DNA of 64,000 bases, taken from Rodentolepis nana (taxonomy: Eukaryota; Platyhelminthes; Cestoda; Cyclophyllidea; Hymenolepididae). Positions 13,701-27,000 of this stretch are shown here, in pieces. The stretch is from positions 1 to 64,000 of the forward strand of contig UZAE01000007.1 in assembly GCA_900617975.1 (NCBI GenBank), read 5' to 3'. Within the stretch, counting starts at the first letter, position 1; each line of letters starts with the position of its first letter. Under the pieces are notes generated by a model that searched no databases, was not told where the DNA came from, and saw only the letters and a list, made by a program, of their open reading frames with translations. Made by a program: the position numbers and the translations under genes.

Positions 13701-16700
13701 TAAACAACTTTCATAAAAGCAGTTTGCGCGCTTACATTTGCCTTTAAATGCGTTCCACTGCGTGGACGACTTTTAAATGCTATATTTTTAATGGCTCATT
13801 AAATATATCTCTGAGTTAGGGTTTTGGTCAACAACTCAACTTTTCAAATAGAAATGTTGTACTGTGAATGATTTAATTAGCGGCCAGAAGTACTCCTCAT
13901 AATATTTAAAAAATGCTTGCCAGTTATAGAATAAGGGAAGTATTGAAGATTAACCAACCTGGCAGTCGACTTTGAGCTACTTTACCTCTATTCATTTTTA
14001 AGTGAATGAGCCCTTTAAATACAAATAAATGAATAAAAAGCCAAAGCCCACAGCAAGCTTTAATTGGGGAGATGATAATGTAGGAAGACAAACTAAGCTA
14101 GAGACTTTCTGCCAACAGGAACTTAGCTATCAGAGAAATCATTGGTAGAGTATTTCATCAGAAATTAACAAAGAAAACAAACTTATAATGAGAATGGAAA
14201 CATGTTTTTCGGTGGTGTGTACTGTTTAGAACAGAGGCAATCGATAATCTGAAATGAGTTAATATTTTTAGAAGAAATCACTAAAATGGACAAAATCGAT
14301 AAGCCAATAAATACTATAAGAGGTTGCACAAAATCACAGATAATGGAAACTTATTTTCAAGCACAAATGTGCTTTCATTCTAGACATCAATATGCTTTTA
14401 ACGGAAAAAGCATTCATAATATAAGTGAGGTTAAGTATCTAAATAGGATAAAAAAGAGCGAATTTTAATTTTTTAAAGTTTCAGAAAACACAATGCTCAT
14501 ACACAGTATTTCTTTAAGTCACTTTAAAAATAATTGACTTCCCTATTTCTCTCACACTTAATGTAGTAATATGTGCAGCGTGAGAATACATATGAATCAC
14601 ACTTTACAATCTCGAACCCATTTGTAAACTCTGGCTCATCTAAGGTGGATGAGAAGGAAATTCACTAAAGATAACTATGCTGGGTTTATTGTAGATGGTT
14701 TAAACATTATTCTTTTCGATTATTATGCTTTGTGGAGAATCGAGTGATACAAATAGAGTGTTGGTAAGCTTGTGCTTTCTAGCACATGTCAATGAATCAT
14801 TGGCATAAATGTCATTTACTAAATTTTATCGAAAAATTACCGGGGGAGAGAGGGAGGGATATCAAGCATACTGAAGGAAACTTTCACTTTGCAGTTTCGG
14901 CATTCTTTTATCAGAATACCAATTATTCTGTTGGTTTAAAATTAAATTGAGCTATGTGCCAATTGTTCTATCAGCGATATATTTTTCGAAGTCAGCATGT
15001 TCATTCGAAAGCAAGAAAGTGAAACATTTAGTGGTTTAAGGCGAAGGCTTATTGTACAGGCACGAACTACTCCCATAACTCCTACTCACAGCTCATAAAC
15101 GGTTTGCAATGTCATGTTCACTTAATGAGATATGATGTGGTTAAATTGATTCTTCTATGTTCATTTAAATGCGCATAGCTATGTCACTCCATTGGAAGCC
15201 CATGGAACAATCAAGGAAAGTTGAGCTTTGAGGCATTTGTGAATGATAGCCCTTATGAGAAAGGAGATAAATCAGTACTTCATGAAACAGCAGTTCTTAT
15301 AAAACTATTATTTCATAAAACTTGACATTCGTACGCATACCCCTTTTCAGACCCTAGAGTAGCAGTCTCTTTAATGACTAAAAGCAGTATCGTAATTTAA
15401 ACAGCACCCTGCTTCGGTAAATTAGAGATAAAAGCTGTATATGTCTTAATGTAATTATTTCTTTTCTGAAATAAACTAATTGTGTGTATTCTAAATGGGA
15501 AATTGAATTGAGATATTCTTCCCATGTCCTCCATGTTTACCAGACCTCGGTACATTCTATTATCACATTCTCGATTCCATAAAGCATAGGCTAAGGTAAA
15601 AATGAATCAAGAAATCCTTCTATCTACGTTCTTTTAGTCTTTCTGCGTTGAATACATCATCTCATACAAATGATGCAACACTCCAACCAAAGAGGAACAC
15701 TGTATAACAGAGATAATTGCTCTTGAGAGGCCAAACATCATTTTCCACTGCACGAGAATTGACTCACAGCAACCATTCGATTATTTAGAAAAAGAAAGGC
15801 AACATGCATTAATCATGCAAACAATCATTTTCCATATTCTCAATTCCATAGAAGGAGTAATATTTCCATCAGTAAATTACTTGTATTTCAATCATAGTAC
15901 TTTAGCATTTCTTTCGCACATACTGAAAGCCATGATCGTTAAACGACACTAAAGTAACAACTTTCCTTTGTATCAGTTTCCAAATGAAACATTTATTGAC
16001 CTCTGACATTTAAAAAGCATGCTAACTTGTTAAATCCTGTTAGAGCCTTGGTTATCAATGAAAGCCAAATTGAATAACCTGTCAGCAAAATTAATTACCA
16101 GCCCAGTAAACTCTTGCACCTCCGAAAATGCGAATTCAACGCGCTTTGCAGAAGTGAAGCACTACAACGACACATTGACCCATCACAACATGGGATATGC
16201 ACAGGAGTAAAAAGCATACAACCTGAAGTCAAAAATTAGATTTTAAAATGCCCTTTTGATTCCTAGACTTCGATTTCTACTTTTGCTTAATCTACTCACA
16301 CATGCCATTATTTGACTGCCTGGCTATTTCCTGAATTCAATTCCTTTCCAAGGATGAAATATTTTATTTAGGTTGCTTGATATGGGCTTACGATAAAGCG
16401 ATCTCTGATATAAGCGTTAAATAAAGCCCTGACCGGTAAGGGTAAAAATAGTCCTCCTGGAAGGAAGTAATCCAATAGAGATGCACAAAAATTCCCTAAC
16501 AAACGGAATCTGTCGGATTTAAATAGTTCTTAAAACTTAAGTCAAGCCTTTTTTTAGCTTTTTACTTAGAAGTGGGCTTAGTGAAGTAGAGGAGTCAGTA
16601 AGAATAAGGTCAGTATGTTAATGCGATGTGAACCTGCAGGAGCGGCACCAGAAGGAGAGCTGGTGTGTGTGTGGGAACTGAAGAAAAAGATTGTAAAAAA

Positions 16701-19700
16701 AAATAGTGCGGATTAGTTTTTATGTGTGAATAGCGGTGTGTGTATGCAAGGATTCCCGCACCAAGTCATCAGATTACACATTCACACAGTAATCAAGTGG
16801 TCGGCAACGCAACTAATGGAAAGGTTATTTATAGGCGGCTGATTACATGTTGCCCACATTGTAATGGTACCATTTGCTAATTTATCATCTTTCTTCTTAC
16901 GCCAGCTAACAAGTGATTGTCCATGTGCTTCTACTACTTTTGCCCTAAGCTGCGTAGTTACCTATTTTTAAATGACTTTTCATTCATGAGCTGACGAAAC
17001 GATGATCTTTTAATGTACAGTGGACTACTAATATGATTTGTTGTCATTTCTGCTGGTTGATAGGATTCCATGCTCTGTTATTGGGTCGATTTAACAGCAC
17101 AACCAATCCTTAGGCAATCGAAAAATTGTGGTTCATGTCACCTCTGAAGGACGAAAATAATCATTCAAAGCGCCACGCTTTTAAAGCATTACAACAATGG
17201 TAGATCTAAAACCTGTAACAAATTCACTTTTTTACCGATTGTAAATTGATTTCAATGGCTTTAATTAGAGCGCAAATACAAAGCCAAATGAGGCTTATTA
17301 TACAAAACTCATCTTTCTGTATAAATATCTTACCGTCCTAATAGTACTTTATTCGAAAACTAACCTCCCAACGATTTCCAGATTTTTTTCTTTTTTTAAG
17401 CTTTGCATAATGTTCCAGTTAGAAGGAAATGGTACCTAACTTGCGGAGCACAAGATTTATCTCGGTATTTGACCAAAACCACCACCCCGGCCTGCCACCT
17501 CCCCCCCCCCCCCCCCCCCCCCCCCACCCTCCACCAGTGATTTCCATGTTAGCATCGCGATTCGTGTGTGTGTGTATCATCAAAGTTAGATTTGAGTCCG
17601 TTCCCACTTATCGCTATCATAAATATTAAAGCACACGAATTCATCACTTTTCATGACATACATAATTTTATTACTTAATCACTGAAGAGGTAGAGTTCAT
17701 TTCAAAACTTAAAGCAAGTCTGAAGCACAAGTAAAGAATGCCTAAAGTCGAAGGTGCGTATGACCAAATAATCAACCTTTAATTAAATTAAGGAGATTCA
17801 GTTAAGGAAGTGTTGTGGTAAATGGGGAGTAATACTTCTTATTATTTGATCATACAGCTCTCCCCATTGCATAAATATAGGATGTTCGCCATGAAACGTA
17901 GCTTTTTCATAAAGTGCACATTTTAGACCGTTTCAGTTAGAAAACTATTATAGAAATATGAGTAAATGCATTGAGATCAAACAAAGTTGGAATTGTGAAA
18001 TAACGTACTTTTACAGTGAGATCGCTGACAGAGAATTCCAGACGTTCTTCTAAAATTCGTTTGTCAATGTCATCATGGTGAACGTGAGGTATTCCAATTA
18101 AAAGATCTATAAGCCAAACAAGAAGAAAAAAATATTTTAATCGAAAATACATAGGCCAAAAACAGATTGGTTGTTAAGTCATGGAATGAAATTTTGAAAA
18201 GGACAAATAATGGCGTTGAAGATACTAAGATGACTGTTCTTAGACAATAGGGGAGGGGGAGGGGAGGAGTGATGGTGTTAAGCTTCAACAACGAAGACAC
18301 TAATAGTTATTCGAGGCAAATATTGGAAAATAAGCTGGGTTCCGACTAAAACTTGAGAATGAGGAAAATTGCTGTATTATAACAGCATTTAAAGAGTAGA
18401 ATGAATCCTTGAATTCAGAGACGTTCCGTCTTTCTCTATATTTCAACATTTATCATTTTAGGAACATGTTTCATCAGCGCAACCGCCTTATGTTTTGCCC
18501 AGGTAATAAGAAATTGTGGTGAATTGTAAGTAGTACAATACTTTATTACATATTTATTAACCCGAGTTGCCTTTTCCAAATTTGACAATTAAAAATGTTG
18601 CACCATCTATTCAATGGTAATTTTAGCATTCATCGAGCCGCAGATTTTATGAAGATAATAAAAATCTTTAAAAACCCTTCACGAAAAGGCGAACCCGGCT
18701 AAACATTTGTCAGCTGTCATAAATCAACGTGCTTACTCATTCACAAAAATAAATATTTGAACAAAAAAATTGAACACAACCAAAATTTGTAATGGATAAC
18801 CAACGTTGATTTACGTCTCGCATTCATTAGCCATCTGAAGTATGGCATCAGAAGAAAAAGGAGAAGATCATCTTTAAAAAGAGAAAAAAAATTGCCATCT
18901 GCTTTCAGATTACACCAAATAATCATAGTCTTCCGCCTTTCCTCTCACTTTGCATGTAATTGCCTTATTATGCAAATTGTGCAATGGTAAGGATATTTGG
19001 CAGAGTACATACAACCTTATTTTAGACTAATAGAATGTACGGGTCGCATGCATATATGGAGATTAAACGATTTATGCAATTTTGACCTTTGAAAATAGTA
19101 CAAGCAGGAACAATTAAAAGGTGAAAACTCAAATACTTGCCATGATGCTCTGAAACGTAATTAAAAAACCAACTCTATCAGATTAATAGTTTATTAAATG
19201 AACTGAAAATTTCCTCCTAAAACCTTTCACGTTCTTATATTTTGAACTCATCACTTCAAGTTGAAAATTTTAGACCATTTATCTTATTAATGTCAATAAA
19301 AAATGACATCTTCGCTATGCTAAAGCGAAAAGTAGCAGAATATCTTCCACAATCTCACTTTCTTCTCAGCCATTGGAAAATCTGAAGTGAAACGGCAGCA
19401 CAGACGCTACTTGATTCAAAACCCGATCTCTTTACATATAGACAAGCTGTGAAATAGGAATTTTGGGAGGTAAACTGCTAGCTTGACAAAAGTTGTATAA
19501 CCGAGTGCAAAATTCAAATGAACGAAGTCTCTTTGTCACCTCGTTTGTATCGTTTTGATCTCACTCCCCTCTCTACCCCCCCCCCCTCCATTTTATTCGT
19601 GATGTTGCAACCATTCAATATCAGTTGCTTTCCTCAAATGCAAATAGTGCGAACAATGATAATAAGTCAATGATAACTGGATTAGCATCAAAGTGCGCAT

Positions 19701-22700
19701 CTTCAAAGCAACGGATTCGCACTAAATAACCTTTGTTTAAGCCTAATCGTCAAACAAATATCCAAAAAAACAGTTTCAAAAGTGAATGAGATACTTTACT
19801 GAGATTAGCATTGTCAATCTCCCGGTGCGATGCACCTGTAAAGCAGTACCGAGTCTATGAATGATGATTCATGCAAAAAACATAATCCGATTCAAGTTGA
19901 ACTCGCATTTTCTAAACAGAAAATTTAGATTTTAAGCTTACGATTTACTCACAAATATTTCCGCTACTCTCCCCTCCCCCTACCTACCTACCTACCTCTT
20001 TCAGTCAGTTAAACACTTTTTATCTATTAGGAGTTTGTACTCGTTTCATTGCAAAAGGATATATAAATAATTAAACAGGAGGATGCCACTGGCTCCTTAA
20101 ACTGCGGGGAATATGCAGTGATATGGGTTACTTGAGGCGAAATTAGTCTCGGTTTTAATGACTGCTAAGTAGAACGCCCACTGCTTAAATCAGCAAAAAA
20201 ATCCATGAGGGCATGAGATGAGAAAAGGACCTTTATGTGCCTTTTATTCCCACTGCAGTCACTTTAATAGCATCGTAAATGAGACAATAACCTATTGCAT
20301 TAAAAATAAATTAGCAGAGAGGAGGAGGAGGAGGTGCAGTGGGTCCTTACACCTCAAGCCAATTTATTTTCAAGCAGCTACTAAAGGAACAAGAAATAGG
20401 AATTATACTGACAGATGAGAAGAAAAACTTGGTGAAAAAATTAAAGACCCACGGATTACTACTCAAAAGTGGGAATAAAATTTATTTTTTTTTGTATAAA
20501 TTCAATGCCCCTTCCTCAGAAGTTTACGAATGGTGAAGGATAAGATATCGATAAGTGTAAACTCCAAATATCACCTCATTTTTAAGGAAAAGGTTCCATT
20601 GCAATCATTGGAAGTCCACCTTCTGCTGCAATAATTTATCTCCCCTACCCTCCCCTCCCCCCCCCCCCCCCCCCACCCCAAATAAGTTGCTTGAATAGAG
20701 ATGACTTGCATCTTGAGTGAAGGTCTGCATCCGATGCCATTACTCAAAGAGGCTCTACCAGCTTAACAATGCCAGTGGATAAATACAAATTGCCATCGTG
20801 CTATTGATGTTTGGAGGCATAAACACAGTCGGGCTAATAGCAGTTCATGCACCGAATATGTAACAAGCTGGCAGGAACAGAACGGATTGGCGACGGTAGG
20901 GGGCAAAACGTGAATATCACAGCTTCGAAATCTGTTCTGACAGCAACCTATCATGTTTTCGTGAAATGATCCACTAAAAGGATCCTGTAGGAAAATGAGA
21001 CTCAGCATGTTGGGACATATCAAATCACAATGATACTAATCAGACGCAATCGCTTCATCTGAATATCAAAAGAATTGATGCACTGAAATGATATGACCAG
21101 TAAAGCAAGGTAATCAATCCTTCACATGCAGGGCATACAAGTAGCTCAGAGTACTAGTATGAGCCAGAAAGCTAAATAATTTTGTCAATTTCATTCCCAA
21201 CCTTCAGACTTGATCCAGAGATGAAGGCAGAAAACTAACATTTGGAGAGAACAAAGACATGGCCGCTGCCGCGTTAAGCTCACTGAAGCATTAGTTGAGT
21301 GAAGAAAATAACAAAAAAAAAGAAAAAAAACATAGTGATGAGGCATACACGAAGAAATGCATAAAAATGCAACACGTTGGATAAAGACAACCCAATAGGC
21401 CACTACAAGTTAAAACCTGACATTTGACATTCAGAAAAAAATCTAGATGGTAAATAAAGAAGCTAAGTTAGAAATCAAATAAAATATGTAGTTAATAGTA
21501 ACATTAACGGGGCTCGTGAAGGTATTTTGACCTCATGGGGGAGGGGGGGGGGTTATACAGGCTAGGTGAAAAGAAGTACCAGATGATATAAATATATAAT
21601 GGATCTTAACAACGAGATTTAATGGATTTAAGGAAAACTCAATTGAAAATGAAATCACACAATCATCTAGAAGTTGCACTTAAAATAACTGCAATTACGA
21701 ACTACTTCAGAAAGGCTATTTTAATGCATTAGTTCTCTTCACTGGCTGGTAAGTTGTTTTACAGTACTGGCACATTACTTCGAGGAAATTTTTTGCGCGA
21801 GTACAACCACATCGGAGCGTCTATCAAGTTGCTATCCTACTGCAACAGAATCCCCGAAGTCGACATTTTCGTTCCCCCTACCCCCCCCCCCCCCCCCCAC
21901 CACTTTCATGCTGGATTCTTTTCAGAGAGACCATGAAGCAATGACCACAATGGTTTTTCGACTCTTTTCAAACAAAATAAATGAATTTGGAAACTGGCAA
22001 AATGATCAAAGAGTAATTTTTCAAATACACTATCTTTTCGCTTATAATGATAATAAGATGCATACTATTTGAACACTATTTTCAATTAATTAAAAAATCA
22101 AAAAACGAGGGTTTTTAAAGAACTCTCTGACTTCAATCACAATAATGTTTTTCTGGGAAAATAATTAAAACACTTTCCGTCTCTTCCATTGATTTGAAGA
22201 GTAACCAATCAAGATCTGAGTAAAAAATAGTAGCATAAAAGGTAGCAAGTAAAATTTTGATGCAAGTTCAAATTATTCATTTGATGGAAAATATTAACAC
22301 ATGAAGAGATTGAACCCATGATTTTAGATTGAGTAATCATTCAAAATGCAGTCTCTCACGAATATGATGTAAGCGGGTTATTTTTAGAAGCCTGCTCGCC
22401 CAAATTGCAGAATTTAGCCAATCAATAACCTTCGTGTGCGTTCAGCATTACAGACAAAGGGCAAAAGGAAGAGGCGTTGCAAACCGGGAGGAATCATCCT
22501 GTCACGTCAAACACACCTTTATTAGCTACTTTATCTCCTAATTTCAGAGGAATGCATGCTCTGAATTAGTTATTAATTCATTTCAAATGTCCTCAGGTGT
22601 TATCCAATGTCGGCGTTAGATAAAATAGATACATATTATAGCCACCACCTAGCCAGGGGGAGTTTGAGTTACGAGAATGTTGTCGATTCTCTGCGGCCTA

Positions 22701-23985
22701 CCCAATACTAAACCAGGTGTTAAGTTTGAACATCAATTAACTCGTATCTCTCTGGTTAGATTACATCAATGCGAACTCATTGGACGTAGTGACTAATCGC
22801 ACAAATCGGGTCAGGCTAAGAGAGGAGGTGGTAGGAGATACGTCACAATGCTTTCTTTACTCAACTATTTGTTCGACTGCAAAGATAGTAAAGGAGCATC
22901 GAAATTAGTGCTTAGATTATTGAAATTACTTCCGAGAAATGTCAAAGTAAGCATAAGACCGCGAATTCCATTATGAAGTTTCGAGAAAGAAACTGGAGAC
23001 GAATGATTTTATTTGTGCCCTTCCTATGCCCTGTTATTATAAAAAATTATCAATAATATAATTAGACGTTTCTATGCAATGAGAAAGTAATCAAGAAATA
23101 CCAACCATTGTAACGAATAAGCTATTATTTTCATATGCACCTTTTAGAATGACTAATGAAAATGTGATTATGAAAGCATGTATCTACATGCAAGTTTGAA
23201 TTTCCCGTTCTAAACGAATTCAACCACAAAAAGAGCTTCGTAGTTTGTGTGAGAAAACCGTTTTTTATGACGAAAATATTCCATTTCGTCTTACCCCCTA
23301 AAGTCTCTCTTATGGAAGTCTATTAAACTACGACTACATAGGATAGTGTCGGAAATGAAGTTCACTTTGACAGCAACCGTTTCTGTCTAGAAGAAAAGCA
23401 AAAAAGAAAAATGAAATGCATAAAATATAATTTCTATTTGGTTTATTGCTTGGCATTAAAGGAGGTTCTATGCAGTGCTTGTATAATGCAGGCAAGAGTC
23501 TTGACTTCAAACGGGCTCTCCGTTCCACCTGCCCGACCTTTATATCACAATAGTTTTTTTTACTATATTACGGGTGGGCCAGATTTTAATACACACAGAT
23601 TCCGTTAAAAGAGGATTCAAGCACTTAAAAAGAACTACTACATCTGGAAAAAAACGCATTTTCAGTCGTATAAACCTTCTGGAGAGGTCAACATTAGATA
23701 ACTGGAAGGAAACTGTCACGAGAGTGAAAGTGTGAAAATGGCGTTTGATTAAGCATTTTAGTGAAATAGCCCAGCTCTACTTTTTACTTGCTCAACTGCC
23801 AAGTTTCTTCCCTATCTCTCTCTCTCTCCCTCTCTCTTTATTCTTTATTATACTGGCCACATTGGCCAATTGGGAGTAGCATTTACGGTACCGTAAATCA
23901 AAACACAGGTGACCATAGGAACTGAATGGCCAACTTGCTGTGGAATGAGAAATAAAAGGGGTGTGTATTGGGGAGAAAGATAAGT

Positions 23986-24026
<41 letters not shown>

Positions 24027-27000
24027 TTCTTCCCTAATCCCCCTCGATTTGGATTGTGATGTGGTCTGAAAATCGGTAATCAGAAGGAAAGAAGAAGGTT
24101 AGGATCGCGCCTAAATTATCTCGCAACTATGTTATAAGAATAAGATGCCATATAAATTGAGTGACGTGTCTGAGATATACGCTCTAATGTTGCCATTACC
24201 AGCACTATGGATAGCGAGAATGGTATTCATCGTGGATTTTAATTTGGATTTGCGAAAATTGTGCAATAAAATTTTTGTAAATGCTCCCTTGCTTCGACAT
24301 CTCCGTTCGCATTAGAAGTAGGCAACAATATCGAACTTATACCCCATAGAGAATTCTATGAAAGAAATGGGTGAAACCCACTTTGTAATACTAAGTGCGG
24401 GGTTTTTGACCCTCCAAAAATGGAATAAAGTGAAATAGCAAGACCAAACTTTATATTCACATAACATGTCAATCAACAATGAGGGTAAAAAAGAAGCCGT
24501 TAAGTGAATCAAGGGAACGAATAAAAAATTGAATTCTGAAAAATGAAATAACGAATCGCTCATTAAGTGACTATTCAACAACCCCAAAACTGGAAATAGA
24601 TTGAAGAAACTCTTTTAACACTCGCCTTTCAAGAACTTACGCAATTTCTGCTGCATACCTACATTCAAAAATTGATACAAAAATTATACACAGCCGTGGC
24701 TTACGATAGTAATTTTTTATAAAAACTTTTCTGCTGGAAAAACGATCGAATATAACTTAAAACCCCTGTTTCTGTCTGGTTTAAATCTTGAGAAAGACAA
24801 CTTTCTTTGAGCTGCCATGTCTCATTATGTACAATATTTACCCAAAGACAGTCCTTAATCGATATCCTTATGGAATGTAACATTTTCCTGAGGAATTAGC
24901 TTCACAAATCCTCAAAAAGCTCGACAAAATGACAATGTGCATTCATCAATCTTAATTAAGTAAGGCATAGGTAAGAACTCCAAACTCCATAGAACGAATC
25001 CTCCTAGTCTTTCACTTAGATTAGAATGTGGAATAACTGCACCCCTTGCCCGATCGGCGAACTATTCTTATAAGCACAGGGAACAGTAGTATTAATTAGT
25101 TAGTTGTAATGTAATGGAGATTGCCCTAGGGAGAACATGTCTAGTCTAGTTCGCGTAGTTTTACTTTAATACGATTATACCTGTTTAGTTGTATTTGTGG
25201 AAAGGGAAGATCCTTCTTATTATGGACGGACACCAAGAAACCTGAGAGAATGCTTGTACTGCAATATAGGGTTAAATGAGAAGTTTTCGCAAATTGATCT
25301 GAATACGAGAATTGCAAATGCAGTAGTCTAAAGGAGAAGCTGCCTCTACCCGAAGACTATTCTATTCGAAACCTAATATGCTCTCTCCTAAAAATCAAAA
25401 GCTTTTGACATTTTTAAAAACAGGCTAAAATAACAATTCTGAAATGAATATCGGGTTGAGGGGTCTCAACTGTAATCAAAGTAAACCCCAGTTAAGTTGA
25501 GGGTTTACAAGCGTCTCGACAGCACACCTTGCCGATCATATGTCATAAAGATAAGGACGCAGTTTGAGAAATCAAAGGAACGATTCAAAAGCATCATTAC
25601 TTGAGTGGTGAGGAAGAAAGGCGGAGTGGGTCTCCAGAGCGGTTTGACTCGTGATGAAGGAAGGCAAATTTGTTGAATGTGTAAAGAGGACAATCAACGA
25701 AATAAGAGAGTTCATACGAGTAAAAGGGAAATAATACAAGTTCGTCATCGATGGTAAGATGAAGTATATTTACAGAAATATCTTAATACACTTTCCACTT
25801 TCTTCATTATTTTAATATTAGAGGACAGTAAGAAAAAGTTCCAAGGTGTTATTTTCAAATAATTTCGAGAAAACAGCCTTTCTGCCGAATGTTCTGAGGG
25901 AAAATAACTCCTAAGCCCATTCCTTGCCATGAGCAGCAGATTAGAATAACTGAGACCTCCAGGTGATAAAATCTACTTCGTTCACCCCATCAACATGATT
26001 TGACCAGTTTCATTAGTTATCAAGGTCATTCTCAACGCAGTTGCCGATATTCTGTTGTTTTCACCTCACTCCACGTCTGATTTATCGGCTTTTTAATAAC
26101 AATAAGAATCAATATATGCACATTAGAACCGTCATAGCTGTTCAAATGACAAAATAATTCCAATGTCCTGTCTAAATGATCTTTTGGAACTCTCTCTCTC
26201 TTTCACTCTTTCCCATAACTAATTTCAGTCTTTTCAATACGCAATCTTTTCACTTTTTTTGTCTTAATTTCGTAATTTGCATTAAAATCGTACGTCCACA
26301 AATATGACTTAAGCATAGATCAAAACGTCTGATTTCCAAACTATGTTTGCGCCATTACTCCGGCTTTCTGCAAAATTTTCTTCAATCTACCCTTGATTAC
26401 AACGACAATCCGATAGGTGATCACTGGCATGATTCTTATCATATCAGTCATGCGGCGTCTTCTTCTTCTTCTCCACAGAAGATCGCCAGGGAGGGTTGAA
26501 GAAATTCTGGCTGAAGCAAACACAGAGGAAAGGAAAAGCACGTCACCAGAAAGAAGATTTGCTGCCAAGTGTGGCCTTCCACATGAAATGAACAATATTT
26601 CAAAGAATGAGAACTATAGAAAACACCATCCACTCTGCATTGGTTAGTTGAGCAGTAACTTTCATTCTCTATAGCGTCTCCTTTCTCCTCTCAAATACCA
26701 CTTCCGAATTCGCTGAATTTAGATTAATTGAAGCAGCGATTGACATCAGTACAAAGAATTAGTCCGAGACCCAAGATCAATAAAATTAATGACAATAGAA
26801 TTGCTATGACAATGGGATCAAGCATAATGACTATTGGTAAGAGGACAGAAAAGCATTCACCACTACACATGGGTACGTTGGAGACTTTCATTCGATGCTT
26901 GTCTTCTTTCTTTCCCAAACTTGTACTTCATTCACCCTTTACCCAAAGAAATAAGATGTCAGCCAACTATTGCAGGACCTTCTGATTTCATTCACACGCT

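Larger units (their letters stand above)
12448..24640. other. Two long introns without further recognisable genes
   Basis: Apart from the exon at 18015-18106 I see no coding exon on either strand. Short open frames in this region lack splice context, recognisable motifs or coding-like composition. The region is AT-rich and holds several long homopolymer C tracts and simple repeats, including a TACC run at about 19980-19996. Confidence 0.4.

Noticed and set aside
17419..17629. Open frames coding poly-Pro or poly-Gly across the C tract
   Set aside because: They exist only because a C or G homopolymer reads as Pro or Gly in any frame. No other coding evidence.
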